Shown: piece by piece, positions 26,821-36,067 of the stretch
Numbering within the stretch: the stretch's first letter is position 1
Layout: each line of letters starts with the position of its first letter
Assembly (NCBI RefSeq): GCF_014647675.1
Contig: NZ_BMPQ01000007.1
Span: forward strand, 330,796-394,795
Reading direction: 5' to 3'
Length of the DNA: 64,000 nucleotides
Origin: Streptomyces flaveus
GTDB lineage: Bacteria; Actinomycetota; Actinomycetes; Streptomycetales; Streptomycetaceae
Made by a program: the position numbers and the translations under genes
The notes under the pieces: generated by a model
Seen by the model: only the letters and a program-made list of their open reading frames with translations
What the model was told of the DNA's origin: nothing
The model's database searches: none

Positions 26821-28259
26821 GCGAGCAGTCCCTCGACGAAGAGATACGGAAACCGGCCGCTCACGTCGACGCCGGAGACGCGGGATACAGCAAGTCCCTG
26901 AAGTCCCGGCACGTCAACATGATCGCCATCGGCGGCGCCATCGGCACCGGCCTCTTCCTCGGCGCCGGCGGACGGCTCGCCGAAGCCGGCCCCTCGCTCT
27001 TCATCGCGTACGCCGTCTGCGGAATCTTCGCCTTCCTCGTCGTCCGCGCCCTCGGCGAACTCGTCCTGTACCGGCCCTCCTCCGGCGCCTTCGTGTCCTA
27101 CGCGCGGGAGTTCCTCGGCGAGAAGGGCGCGTACACCGCGGGCTGGATGTACTTCCTGAACTGGGCGACCACCGGCATCGCCGACATCACCGCGGTCGCC
27201 ACCTACACCCACTACTGGGGCATGTTCTCCGACATCCCGCAGTGGGTGATCGCGCTCATCGCACTCGCCGTCGTCCTCACCGTGAACCTCATCTCGGTGA
27301 AGTACTTCGGTGAGCTGGAGTTCTGGTTCGCGATCATCAAGGTCGGCGCCCTGGTCGCCTTCATGTTCATCGGCATCTTCCTGCTGGCCACCCAGCAGCC
27401 CGTGGACGGCAACACCCCCGGCCCGTCCCTGATCACCGACAACGGCGGCCTCTTCCCCAACGGCCTGCTGCCGATGCTGCTGATCGTCCAGGGCGTCGTC
27501 TTCGCCTACGCCTCCGTAGAGCTCGTCGGTGTCGCGGCGGGTGAGACGGAGAACCCGGAGAAGATCATGCCGAAGGCGATCAACTCCATCATGTGGCGCG
27601 TCGGTCTCTTCTACGTCGGCTCCGTGGTGCTCCTCTCGATGCTGCTGCCGTGGTCGTCGTACAGCGCCGGCGAGAGCCCCTTCGTCACCGTGCTGTCCAA
27701 CATCGGCATCCCGGCCGCGGGCGGCGTGATGAACCTGGTCGTGATGACCGCCGCCATGTCCTCGCTGAACTCCGGCCTGTACTCCACCGGCCGCATCCTG
27801 CGCTCCATGGCGATGGCAGGCTCGGCGCCGAAGTTCACCTCGGTGATGAGCCGCAGCCAGGTCCCGTACGGCGGAATCCTGCTCACCAGCGGTATCTGTG
27901 TACTCGGTGTCGGCCTCAACTTCGTCGTCCCCGACGACGCGTTCGAGATCGTGCTGAACTTCGCGGCCATCGGCATCCTCGCCACCTGGGGCATGATCAT
28001 GATCTGTCACCTGGTCTTCTGGCGGAAGACACAGGAAGGCGAGCTGGAGCGCCCCAGCTATCGTCTGCCGGGCTCGCCCTGGACCGAGCTCGTCACTCTG
28101 TTCTTCCTCGCTTCCGTGCTGGTGCTGATGTACGCCGACGGGGGAGCGGGACGTACGACCGTGATGTGTCTGCCGCTGATCGTGGCGGCCCTGGTGGCGG
28201 GATGGTTCGCCGTACGGCGCCGGGTGGCGGCCGTACGCAAGTCCGGAGCCGACGCGTGA
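26817..28259 (+). CDS. Amino-acid permease, AnsP-like (L-asparagine)
   Basis: The 480-residue APC-family transporter has twelve TM segments and the signature SRHVNMIAIGGAIGTGLFLGAGGRLAEAGPS at the N-terminus, with EFWFAIIKVGAL and ELVGVAAGETENPEKIMPKAIN further on. Sequence character and context (asparaginase, aspartate ammonia-lyase and glutaminase genes downstream) suggest uptake of asparagine, perhaps also glutamine or aspartate. It is coupled at both ends: GTGA with the regulator and GTGA with the asparaginase gene. Confidence 0.88.
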   Translation: MSEQSLDEEIRKPAAHVDAGDAGYSKSLKSRHVNMIAIGGAIGTGLFLGAGGRLAEAGPSLFIAYAVCGIFAFLVVRALGELVLYRPSSGAFVSYAREFLGEKGAYTAGWMYFLNWATTGIADITAVATYTHYWGMFSDIPQWVIALIALAVVLTVNLISVKYFGELEFWFAIIKVGALVAFMFIGIFLLATQQPVDGNTPGPSLITDNGGLFPNGLLPMLLIVQGVVFAYASVELVGVAAGETENPEKIMPKAINSIMWRVGLFYVGSVVLLSMLLPWSSYSAGESPFVTVLSNIGIPAAGGVMNLVVMTAAMSSLNSGLYSTGRILRSMAMAGSAPKFTSVMSRSQVPYGGILLTSGICVLGVGLNFVVPDDAFEIVLNFAAIGILATWGMIMICHLVFWRKTQEGELERPSYRLPGSPWTELVTLFFLASVLVLMYADGGAGRTTVMCLPLIVAALVAGWFAVRRRVAAVRKSGADA

Positions 28260-29287
28260 GCTGCCTCAAAACCTTTGCCGAACAGGGCAGTTCACTGGCC
28301 GAGGCGCCCACGATCCGGGAGCCGCTGCACGCGCCCGTCGCCCAGCTCGTACGTGGCGGTGTCATCGAGGGCATCCACTACGGCTCGGTCGTCGTGCTCG
28401 GCGCCGACGGGATGGTGGAACTGCAGATCGGCGACATCGAGGCGGCCTTCTACCCGCGCTCGGCGCTCAAGCCCGTACAGGCGGTGGCCATGCTGCGGGC
28501 CGGGCTGCCGCTCGACGGGGAGCTGCTCTCGCTGGCCGCGGCCAGCCACTCCGGCGAGGAGCGGCATCTCGCCGGAACCCGGCGGATCCTGGAGCAGGCC
28601 GGGCTCCCCGAGGAGGCCCTGCGCAATGTGCCGGACCTGCCGTACGACCCGGTCGTACGGGAAGCCTGGGTGCGCGAGGGGCGGCTGCCGTCGCAGCTCG
28701 CGCAGAACTGCTCGGGCAAGCACGCGGCGATGCTCTACACGGCGCACCTGAACGGCTGGTCGCTCGACGACTACCTCGACCCCGCGCATCCGCTCCAGCA
28801 GGCGATCGCGGAGATCGTCGAGGACCTCACCGGGCAGTCCATCGCGCACGTGTCCGTCGACGGCTGTGGTGCGCCCTTGTTCTCCATTTCGCTGCACGGG
28901 CTCGCGCGCGCCGCCGCCCGGATCACCACCGCCCCGCCCGGCACACCCGAGGCGCGGGTCGCCGACGCGATGCGTGAGCACGCCGAAATGGCGTCCGGCT
29001 CCGGCCGCGACGTCGCCGCGCTGATGAGGGCCGTGCCGGGGCTGCTCACCAAGGACGGCTTCGAGGGCGTACACGTCGCGGCGCTTCCCGACGGGCGGGC
29101 GGTCGCCGTGAAGATCGCGGACGGCGCGGACCGGGCCCGGCTGCCCGTGGTCGCCGCCGCCCTCGCCCGCTGCGGCGTCGACCCGGTCGTGCTCGCCGAG
29201 TTCGCTCAGGCGCCGCTGTTCGGGGGCGGGGAGGTGGTCGGGAGCATCCGGCCGGCCCGCGCACTGGAACCGCTGGCTGACGCCTGA
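28256..29287 (+). CDS. Asparaginase (PF06089 type)
   Basis: The 343-residue protein belongs to the asparaginase II family related to Rhizobium etli AnsA-II, not to the E. coli type. Typical blocks are VRGGVIEGIHYGSVVVLGADG, AAASHSGEERHLAGTRRIL, LAQNCSGKHAAML and VDGCGAPLFSISLHGLARAAA. It should hydrolyse L-asparagine to aspartate and ammonia in the cytoplasm; the aspartate then feeds the lyase encoded next. It starts at GTG 28256, overlapping the permease stop. Confidence 0.9.
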   Translation: MSCLKTFAEQGSSLAEAPTIREPLHAPVAQLVRGGVIEGIHYGSVVVLGADGMVELQIGDIEAAFYPRSALKPVQAVAMLRAGLPLDGELLSLAAASHSGEERHLAGTRRILEQAGLPEEALRNVPDLPYDPVVREAWVREGRLPSQLAQNCSGKHAAMLYTAHLNGWSLDDYLDPAHPLQQAIAEIVEDLTGQSIAHVSVDGCGAPLFSISLHGLARAAARITTAPPGTPEARVADAMREHAEMASGSGRDVAALMRAVPGLLTKDGFEGVHVAALPDGRAVAVKIADGADRARLPVVAAALARCGVDPVVLAEFAQAPLFGGGEVVGSIRPARALEPLADA

Positions 29288-29341
29288 TCCGCTCACGCGG
29301 GCCTGATCCACCCCTTCTCCTGAAAGAAGAGCCGCACCGAT

Positions 29342-30751
29342 ATGACCGCCGCCGCAGCCCATCGCAGCGAGCACGACCTGCTCGGCGACCGTGACGTCCC
29401 CGCCGAGGCGTACTGGGGCATCCACTCCCTGCGCGCCAAGGAGAACTTCCCCATCACGGGCACCCCGATCTCCGCCTACCCGCACCTGATCGACGCACTG
29501 GCCGCCGTCAAGGAGGCCGCCGCCCGCGCCAACGAGGAGCTCGGTCTGCTGGAGCCCCGCAAGGCGGCGGCCATCGTCGAGGCTTGCCAGGAGATCCGGG
29601 ACGGGAAGCTGCACGACCAGTTCGTCGTCGACGTCATCCAGGGCGGCGCCGGGACCTCGACGAACATGAACGCCAACGAGGTCGTCGCCAACCGGGCGTT
29701 GGAGCTCCTCGGACATCCGAAGGGCGCGTACGAGTTCCTGCACCCGAACGAGGACGTCAACCTCGGCCAGTCGACCAACGATGTCTACCCGACCGCCGTC
29801 AACGTCGCCACCATCTTCGCGGTGCGCGGGCTGCTGAAGGCGATGGCGGTGCTGCAGGACGCCTTCGCCGCCAAGGCCGTCGAGTTCCGTGACGTGCTGA
29901 AGATGGGGCGTACGCAGCTGCAGGACGCGGTGCCGATGACGCTCGGTCAGGAGTTCTCGGCGTACGCGGTGATGCTGGACGAGGACCGCAGCCGGCTCGC
30001 CGAGGCCGTCGCGCTGATCCACGAGATCAACCTGGGCGCGACCGCGATCGGCACCGGGCTCAACGCGCCCGCCGGATACGCCGAGGCCGCGCGCCGGCAC
30101 CTCGCGGACATCACCGGGCTGCCGCTGGTCACCGCCGCCAACCTGGTCGAGGCCACGCAGGACTGCGGGGCCTTCGTGCAGATGTCCGGGGTGCTGAAGC
30201 GGATCGCGGTGAAGCTCTCGAAGAGTTGCAACGACCTGCGGCTGCTGTCGTCCGGGCCGCGCGCGGGCCTGAACGAGATCAACCTGCCGCCGGTACAGGC
30301 CGGTTCGAGCATCATGCCCGGCAAGGTGAACCCGGTGATTCCCGAGGTTGTCAACCAGGTCGCCTTCGAGGTGATCGGCAACGACGTCACCATCACGATG
30401 GCCGCGGAGGCCGGACAGCTCCAGCTCAACGCCTTCGAGCCGGTCATCCTGCACGCCCTGTCGGAGAGCATCACGCATCTGCGCGCCGCCTGCCTGACCC
30501 TGGCCGAGCGCTGCGTCGCCGGGATCACGGCCAACGAGGACGTGCTGCGCGAGGCCGTCGAGAACTCCATCGGCCTGGTCACCGCGCTCAACCCGTACAT
30601 CGGGTACGAGGCGGCCACCGGCATTGCGAAGGAAGCCCTCGCGACGGGGCGCGGAGTTGCCGAACTCGTTCTGGAAAAGGGCCTGTTGCCTCCCGACCGG
30701 CTGGCCGCGCTGCTGCGGCCGGAGGTACTGGCGGGCTCGCGGGCCAACTGA
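29342..30751 (+). CDS. aspA: Aspartate ammonia-lyase
   Basis: The 469-residue fumarase/aspartase-superfamily enzyme converts L-aspartate to fumarate and ammonia. The N-terminal EHDLLGDRDVPAEAYWGIHSLRAKENFPITG and the loop GSSIMPGKVNPVIPE (about residues 321-335, with the catalytic Ser) are diagnostic; the QSTNDVYPTA block is also present. It completes the route from asparagine to the TCA cycle set up by the two genes upstream. It lies 54 bp after the asparaginase gene, so it is probably co-transcribed. Fumarase is less likely, given the aspartase-type N-terminus. Confidence 0.94.
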   Translation: MTAAAAHRSEHDLLGDRDVPAEAYWGIHSLRAKENFPITGTPISAYPHLIDALAAVKEAAARANEELGLLEPRKAAAIVEACQEIRDGKLHDQFVVDVIQGGAGTSTNMNANEVVANRALELLGHPKGAYEFLHPNEDVNLGQSTNDVYPTAVNVATIFAVRGLLKAMAVLQDAFAAKAVEFRDVLKMGRTQLQDAVPMTLGQEFSAYAVMLDEDRSRLAEAVALIHEINLGATAIGTGLNAPAGYAEAARRHLADITGLPLVTAANLVEATQDCGAFVQMSGVLKRIAVKLSKSCNDLRLLSSGPRAGLNEINLPPVQAGSSIMPGKVNPVIPEVVNQVAFEVIGNDVTITMAAEAGQLQLNAFEPVILHALSESITHLRAACLTLAERCVAGITANEDVLREAVENSIGLVTALNPYIGYEAATGIAKEALATGRGVAELVLEKGLLPPDRLAALLRPEVLAGSRAN

Positions 30752-30842
30752 GACGCGCGGGTGCCCGCGGTGTGCTGGTCGGGCACACGATGATGGCGCG
30801 GGCACCCGTGCCCACCCGCCTCGGCGGGGACCGAACGGCAGA

Positions 30843-31784
30843 ATGGTGATCATGGCAGTGTCTTCGTCGTCCCTCACCCTCCAGCCCGTCCTGGACCGCA
30901 TCGCCGCCGAGATCGAGAACATGCCCGCACGTGGTCGGCCCGCCGACTACATCCCGGCGCTCGCGGCATGCGACCCGCGTCGGTTCGGCATGGCCGTCGC
31001 GGAGCTGGACGGCACGGTGCACGGGGTGGGGGACTGGCGGCAGCCGTTCTCCGCGCAGTCGCTCACCAAGGTCTTCACCCTCGCGCTCGTCCTGGCGGGC
31101 GGGGGCGACGCCCTGTGGGAGCGCGTCGGACGCGAGCCCTCCGGCAACCCCTTCAACTCGCTGGTGCAGCTGGAGTACGAGAACGGCATCCCGCGCAATC
31201 CCTTCATCAACGCGGGTGCCCTTGTCGTCACCGACCGCCTGCACACCCAGACCGGCGACGCGGCCGGCACCCTCCTCGACTTCCTGCGCGCGGAGAGCGG
31301 CAACGAGCACCTCGCCATCAACAAGGACGTCGCCGCCTCCGAGGCCGCCCACGGCGACCGCAACGCCGCCCTCGGCCACTTCATGGCGTCGTACGGAAAT
31401 ATCGGCAACCCGGTCCCGGCACTCCTGGACCAGTACTTCCGGCAGTGCTCCATCGAGGCGTCCTGCGCCGACCTCGCCCTCGCCACCGGATTCCTCGCCC
31501 GCCACGGCGTACGGGCCGACGGCACGCGCCTGCTGACCCGCAGTCAGGCCAAGCAGGTCAACGCGGTCATGCTGACCTGCGGCACGTATGACGCCGCGGG
31601 CGAGTTCGCGTACCGGGTCGGCCTGCCCGGCAAGAGCGGCGTCGGCGGCGGCATCATCGCCGTCGTTCCCGGCCGCTGCACGCTGTGCGTGTGGAGCCCG
31701 GGCCTGGACGAACGGGGGAACTCGGTGGCGGGCGTCGCGGCCCTTGAGCGTTTCACGACACTGACGGGACTGTCCGTGTTCTGA
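30843..31784 (+). CDS. glsA: Glutaminase A
   Basis: The ~313-residue serine-dependent glutaminase belongs to the beta-lactamase-like superfamily. The catalytic S-x-x-K is in AQSLTKVF (about residues 67-74), and NPFNSLVQLEYENGIPRNPFINAGALV and GVGGGIIAVVPGRCTLCVWSPGLD are characteristic blocks. It produces glutamate and ammonia from glutamine. The start is uncertain between ATG 30843 and 30852; neither has a strong ribosome site, and the frame is open further upstream within the aspA 3' end. It extends the amide-nitrogen catabolic operon. Confidence 0.93.
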   Translation: MVIMAVSSSSLTLQPVLDRIAAEIENMPARGRPADYIPALAACDPRRFGMAVAELDGTVHGVGDWRQPFSAQSLTKVFTLALVLAGGGDALWERVGREPSGNPFNSLVQLEYENGIPRNPFINAGALVVTDRLHTQTGDAAGTLLDFLRAESGNEHLAINKDVAASEAAHGDRNAALGHFMASYGNIGNPVPALLDQYFRQCSIEASCADLALATGFLARHGVRADGTRLLTRSQAKQVNAVMLTCGTYDAAGEFAYRVGLPGKSGVGGGIIAVVPGRCTLCVWSPGLDERGNSVAGVAALERFTTLTGLSVF

Positions 31785-31917
31785 GGCGGTTGTTCTCAGG
31801 CGGATTTGAGGGGTGGTCGCCGTTCGGTCAGACGGCGGTCACACGGCGGCTGCCGATCAGAGAGACGCGTGTCGCTTTCCGGCCACTCGGCGTTGACACG
31901 CTTCCCGAGTGTTGGCC

Positions 31918-33315
31918 ATGGGTTTCTCCGTCGATCTGCGTCGCTGTCAGGTGCTCGGACTTGTGGGTTCGGGCTTTCTCGCGGCGGGAGGTGAGACGGC
32001 CGGGGCTCTGCCGGTGCGGGAGCTGCTGGCCCCGGCCTCGGCGCGGGCGGCGCTCGGCCTGGTCGGTGTGTACTTCGGGGTGGTGCTGCTGATCGCCGCC
32101 TGGGCCCTGCTGGGGCGGGTGATCCGAGGGCCCGAACCGCCAACTCCACGCGCTCTGTTGATAGTTCTCGGCGTGTGGGCCGCCCCGTTGCTGCTCGCAC
32201 CGCCGTTGTTCAGCCGGGACGTGTACAGCTACCTCGCGCAGGGCGCCATGGTCGACGCGCACATCGACGTCTACACCCACGGCCCCGCACGGCTCGGCGG
32301 GCCGCTCGCCGACGAGGTGGCGCCCGTGTGGCAGCACACCGCGACGCCGTACGGTCCCGCCTTTCTCGCCGTCGCCTCCGCGCTCTCCGGGCTGACGCGG
32401 GGCGAAGTACCGGCCGGGCTGTTCGGGATGCGGGTGGTCGCACTGCTCGGCGTGGCGCTGATGGCCGCCGCCCTGCCGAGGCTCGCCCGGCACAGCGGCG
32501 CCGACCCGGCCGCCGCGCTGTGGCTCGGCGCGCTCAACCCGCTCGTGCTGCTGCACCTCGTCGCCGGCGCGCACAACGACGCCATCATGCTCGGGCTCCT
32601 CGGCATCGGACTGGTGGCCGCACTCGGCCGATGGCCCCTCCTCGGCGCCGTGCTCGTCACGCTCGCCGCCCTGGTCAAGGTCCCGGCTGTACTCGGTCTC
32701 GCGGCCGTCGTAGCTCTCCAAGTGCGGGCAGGGCGCGGCCTGTTGAAGTCCACGGTGACGACTGCGGCCGCCGCGCTCGCCACCACTGTCGCCGCAACCG
32801 CCGTCGCCGGTACGGGATACGGCTGGATCAGCGCCCTCAAGACACCCATCTCACCGCACAACTGGTCACCCACCAGCGTCCTCGGCCGCGCGACAGGGTC
32901 CCTCCTCGAGGACCTGGGCAGCGACCTCGCGCCCCTCGCCCTGCCCGCCTGGCACGCCCTCGGACTCGTGGCCACGGTCGTCGTCATACTCGCCATATGG
33001 CTGCGCCGCCCCCGGCTCAGCCCCGTCTACGCACTCGGCCTCAGCCTGGCGACGGTGGCTGTCCTCGGTCCTGCCATCCGGCCCTGGTACGCCCTGTGGG
33101 GCCTGTTCCTCATCGCCGCCGCGGCACCCAGCACGTCGGTACGCCACCGGGTCGCCGCCGTGACCGGAGTGCTCGCGCTCGGCGTCCTGCCCAGCGGCAG
33201 CCCACCGGACCTCGAACAGCTGGTCCTGGCCGTGTCGGGCGGCGTGCTCGCGGTGGTCGTGCTCTGGCAGGCCCACCAGACGTCGAACGCGCCGGTCCTG
33301 GAGCGCACCGCATGA
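31918..33315 (+). CDS. GT-C mannosyltransferase-like membrane protein (MptB type)
   Basis: The 465-residue polytopic protein (about 12 TM) resembles polyprenol-phosphomannose-dependent alpha-1,6-mannosyltransferases MptA/MptB. The extracytoplasmic catalytic loop SRDVYSYLAQGAMVDAHIDVYTHGP follows TM3, with LNPLVLLHLVAGAHNDAIMLGLLGIG and KVPAVLGLAAVV later. It probably extends a lipid-linked or cell-surface mannan from polyprenyl-P-mannose. I chose the ATG at 31918; a GTG at 31909 is possible. Its stop overlaps the next glycosyltransferase gene (ATGA), so both should act in the same glycan pathway. Confidence 0.82.
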   Translation: MGFSVDLRRCQVLGLVGSGFLAAGGETAGALPVRELLAPASARAALGLVGVYFGVVLLIAAWALLGRVIRGPEPPTPRALLIVLGVWAAPLLLAPPLFSRDVYSYLAQGAMVDAHIDVYTHGPARLGGPLADEVAPVWQHTATPYGPAFLAVASALSGLTRGEVPAGLFGMRVVALLGVALMAAALPRLARHSGADPAAALWLGALNPLVLLHLVAGAHNDAIMLGLLGIGLVAALGRWPLLGAVLVTLAALVKVPAVLGLAAVVALQVRAGRGLLKSTVTTAAAALATTVAATAVAGTGYGWISALKTPISPHNWSPTSVLGRATGSLLEDLGSDLAPLALPAWHALGLVATVVVILAIWLRRPRLSPVYALGLSLATVAVLGPAIRPWYALWGLFLIAAAAPSTSVRHRVAAVTGVLALGVLPSGSPPDLEQLVLAVSGGVLAVVVLWQAHQTSNAPVLERTA

Positions 33316-34583
33316 GGCTTCCGCGTACGGAACGGGGACGGCTCGCCTTCGTACTGGTCCTCGTCGCCGCCGTGGCGCTGTTCACCGCGGCCGTGCCGCT
33401 CCTGCGCGGCTGGTTCGACCTGCGGGTGTACCACGGGGCCGTGGACGCCTGGATCCATCACGGCGGCCGTATCTACGACTACCACGTGCCGGGGACGGCG
33501 TACGGCTTCACCTACCCGCCCTTCGCGGCGGTCAGCATGGTGCCGATGGCGCTCCTCGGACTGCACGCCGCGATCGCCGTCGGACTGCTCCTCAACCTCG
33601 CCGCGACAGCCGTGGTCCTCGGGATTCTGGTCCCGCGCGAGCTGCGTCGCCGGTACGGCTGGTTCGGCTTCGCCCTGGTCGTCTGCATGCTGGCGATGTT
33701 CGAACCCGCCCGCGACACCGTCAGCTTCGGCCAGGTCAACCTTCTGCTGCTGGCCCTCGTCCTCGGCGACGCCTGGCTGCTGTCCACCGGGCGCGGTCGC
33801 TGGGCGGGCGTGGGCATCGGGCTTGCCGCCGCGATCAAGCTCACGCCCGCGATCTTCATCGTTCTGCTGCTGCTCGCCAGGCGCCCCCGCCCCGCCGCGC
33901 TCGCGGCGGCCGTCGCCGCGAGCGCCACCGTCCTCGCCGCCTGGGCGGCACCGGAGCCCTCCCGCTTCTACTGGACCGAGGCCGTCTGGGACACGACTCG
34001 CATCGGCCGCCTCGACTACGTGTCCAACCAGTCCCTGCAAGGCGTACTGGCCCGGCTCGCCGACCCCGCCGAACCGAGCCGTATCGCCTGGGCGTTGGCC
34101 GCTCTCGCCGTCCTCGGAGTCTGGGCCTGGCGCACCCACCGGGCCATCGCCGCCGACGACCTGATGGGCGCCTTCGCCCTGACCGGGCTCGTCGCCTGCC
34201 TGGTCAGCCCGATCACCTGGGTGCACCATCTCGTGTGGTTGCTGCCGTCCTTCGCGATCCTCGCCGAGGAGGGACTGCGGCGCCGACGGCTGCTGTGGGC
34301 CGCGGGCGTGTCGTATGTGCTGTTGTGCAGCAGCGTGGTGTGGCTGTGGTTCGACGACGCGTCCGGCATCGACGGCTTCCTCGGCAGCAACATCTACGTG
34401 TGGATCACCCTCGGCCTGCTGTTCGCCCTGCCCGTCGGTCAGACACGCGTGAACCATCTGGTGCGCAGCACCACGGCCACAACTCCCGCACCCAGACAGG
34501 CCGCCCCCGAGATCGCCCCCGCCGCCGCCCACCGGTCGGAGCCGCCGGCGATCACCAGCCACGACCGGGCGGAGAGGCCGTAG
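33312..34583 (+). CDS. GT87-family membrane glycosyltransferase
   Basis: The 423-residue polytopic protein matches the GT87 (DUF2029) family of alpha-1,2-mannosyltransferases such as PimE. Features are LRVYHGAVDAWIHHGGRIYDYHVPGTAYGFTYPPFAAV after TM1 with the Asp-Arg-type acidic catalytic loop, DTVSFGQVNLLLLALVLGDAWLL, GVGIGLAAAIKLTPAIF, YVSNQSL and SPITWVHHLVWLLP. It starts at ATG 33312, coupled to the MptB-like gene. The C-terminal ~50 residues are a Pro/Ala-rich hydrophilic tail. The acceptor is unknown. Confidence 0.87.
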   Translation: MRLPRTERGRLAFVLVLVAAVALFTAAVPLLRGWFDLRVYHGAVDAWIHHGGRIYDYHVPGTAYGFTYPPFAAVSMVPMALLGLHAAIAVGLLLNLAATAVVLGILVPRELRRRYGWFGFALVVCMLAMFEPARDTVSFGQVNLLLLALVLGDAWLLSTGRGRWAGVGIGLAAAIKLTPAIFIVLLLLARRPRPAALAAAVAASATVLAAWAAPEPSRFYWTEAVWDTTRIGRLDYVSNQSLQGVLARLADPAEPSRIAWALAALAVLGVWAWRTHRAIAADDLMGAFALTGLVACLVSPITWVHHLVWLLPSFAILAEEGLRRRRLLWAAGVSYVLLCSSVVWLWFDDASGIDGFLGSNIYVWITLGLLFALPVGQTRVNHLVRSTTATTPAPRQAAPEIAPAAAHRSEPPAITSHDRAERP

Positions 34584-34643
34584 GGCACCTTGGTGCCCCG
34601 GCCCTGAGCCGTACCTGCGTGGCAGGGCCATGCGGGCAGAGGC

Positions 34644-35792
34644 TCACCGACCGCCGGGCACGGTCGGCTGGACCTGCCGCAGAAACGTGGCGTTGTCCGG
34701 TGTCTCCCGCATCCGCTCCAGCAGGGTTTCCAGCCCCGCCTGCGTGTCGCCGCGGGAGTGCAGGGCGCGCCGCAGCCCGCGTACGGCCGCCAACTCGCTT
34801 GCGGGAACCAGGAGTTCCTCACGGCGGGTACCGGACGGGGTGACGTCGACGGCCGGAAAGATCCGCCTGGACGCGAGCGTGCGGTCCAGGCGCAGCTCCA
34901 TGTTGCCGGTGCTCTTGAGCTCCTCGAAGTAGAAGTCGTCGGCACGCGAGCCCGTCTCCACCAGCGCCGTGGCGAGGATCGTGAGCGAGCCGCCCTCCTC
35001 GGCCAGGCGCGCGGCACCGAAAAGCCGCTTGGGTCCGTGGAGCGCGGCGGCGTCGACACCGCCGCTGAGAGTGCGGCCACCTGCGGCGGCAGCGTTGTTG
35101 TGCGCCCTGCACAGCCGGGTCAGCGAGTCGAGGAGGATCACGACGTCCTGGCCCGCCTCGACGAGCCGCTTGGCCCGCTCCACGGCCAGCTCGGCGAGCG
35201 CGATGTGCTGCTTCGGCCCCTGGTCGAAGGTCGAGGCCAGCACCTCACCGCGTACGGAACGCCGCATGTCGGTGACCTCCTCGGGGCGCTCGTCGAGCAG
35301 CACCACCATCAGATGGCACTCGGGATGGTTGCCGGCCACGGCGGCGGCCAGTTGCTGGAGCAGCACCGTCTTGCCGGTCTTCGGCGGGGCGACGATCAGG
35401 CCGCGCTGGCCCTTGCCGATCGGCGAGACCAGGTCGATGACCCGGGTCGTCAGGCCGCCCGCCGGGTGTTCGAGCCGCAGCCGCTCGCGCGGGTGCAGCG
35501 GGGTGAGGTCACGGAAGTGCGGGCGGGAGCGCAGCTCTTCGGGCCTGCGGCCGTTGACCCGCTCGATCCCGGTGAGGGCGCGCTGCTTGCCGCGTACGGC
35601 TACGCCTTCGACGAGGTCGCCCTTGCGCAGGCCGTACCGGCGGATCAGCGCGGCGGAGACCTGGAGGTCGGTGGACTCGGGCAGGCAGCTTGCGGTGCGC
35701 AGGTGGCCCTGCCCGTTGGAAGTGATGTCGAGTACGCCGGTGGCCTGCTCCTGCGTGTGCGAAGTAGGCGGGCGTTCGAGTGTGGTGGTCAT
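34644..35792 (-). CDS. Short-form transcription termination factor Rho paralogue
   Basis: The 382-residue protein carries the Rho RNA-binding start (VLDITSNGQGHLRTASCLPESTDLQVSAALIRRYGLRKGDLVEG), the Walker A motif APPKTGKT, VLLDERPEEVTDMRR, and the R-loop region RKGYVDP-equivalent ending in ASRRIFPAVD. Actinobacterial housekeeping Rho usually has a long Arg-rich insertion and over 600 residues; this one lacks it, so it is probably a second, accessory Rho. I chose the ATG at 35792, with AAAGGA upstream. A ~270-base leader with a pyrimidine-rich stretch precedes it, perhaps for Rho autoregulation. Confidence 0.88.
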   Translation of the reverse strand: MTTTLERPPTSHTQEQATGVLDITSNGQGHLRTASCLPESTDLQVSAALIRRYGLRKGDLVEGVAVRGKQRALTGIERVNGRRPEELRSRPHFRDLTPLHPRERLRLEHPAGGLTTRVIDLVSPIGKGQRGLIVAPPKTGKTVLLQQLAAAVAGNHPECHLMVVLLDERPEEVTDMRRSVRGEVLASTFDQGPKQHIALAELAVERAKRLVEAGQDVVILLDSLTRLCRAHNNAAAAGGRTLSGGVDAAALHGPKRLFGAARLAEEGGSLTILATALVETGSRADDFYFEELKSTGNMELRLDRTLASRRIFPAVDVTPSGTRREELLVPASELAAVRGLRRALHSRGDTQAGLETLLERMRETPDNATFLRQVQPTVPGGR

Positions 35793-36067
35793 GTGGGTGT
35801 GTCCTTTCGCGGACGAAACCATGGGGTCATGAAGGGGAGAGGCCGAAATGGCGGGGCGGCATGGGCACGCCCCGTACGGCGGAGACATCACCTCTCGTGC
35901 GGCGGGCGGAACGCCCATGGCCGTACGTGAAGAGAGGTGGTGCGGAGAAGCTGCTTCGCCGGTCGGAAAGAGACGGGCGGATCAGCTGACTGAGATGAGA
36001 CAAGCACCGGCGCCCGAGAAGGGGCGTACACAAGTGCTAGAACAACCGTAGCACAGAGGGATTTTGA
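35793..36067 (-). promoter_or_regulatory. Leader and promoter region of the short rho gene
   Basis: No gene is supported here. On the minus strand it should hold the rho promoter and a long untranslated leader, with C/T-rich runs such as CGGCCTCTCCCCTTCATGACCC that resemble a rut site. An inverted repeat near its upstream end is listed separately. Confidence 0.45.
36034..36054. promoter_or_regulatory. Inverted repeat upstream of the short rho gene
   Basis: GTGCTA (36034-36039) and TAGCAC (36049-36054) are perfect complements separated by 9 bases in an AT-richer patch, between the methyltransferase stop and the rho leader. It could be an operator in the rho promoter or part of the methyltransferase 3' end. 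Confidence 0.35.

Noticed and set aside
28292..30922. An 876-codon minus-strand frame opposite asparaginase and aspartate ammonia-lyase
   Set aside because: Same shadow effect; the plus-strand genes have diagnostic motifs and this frame spans two of them and their gap.
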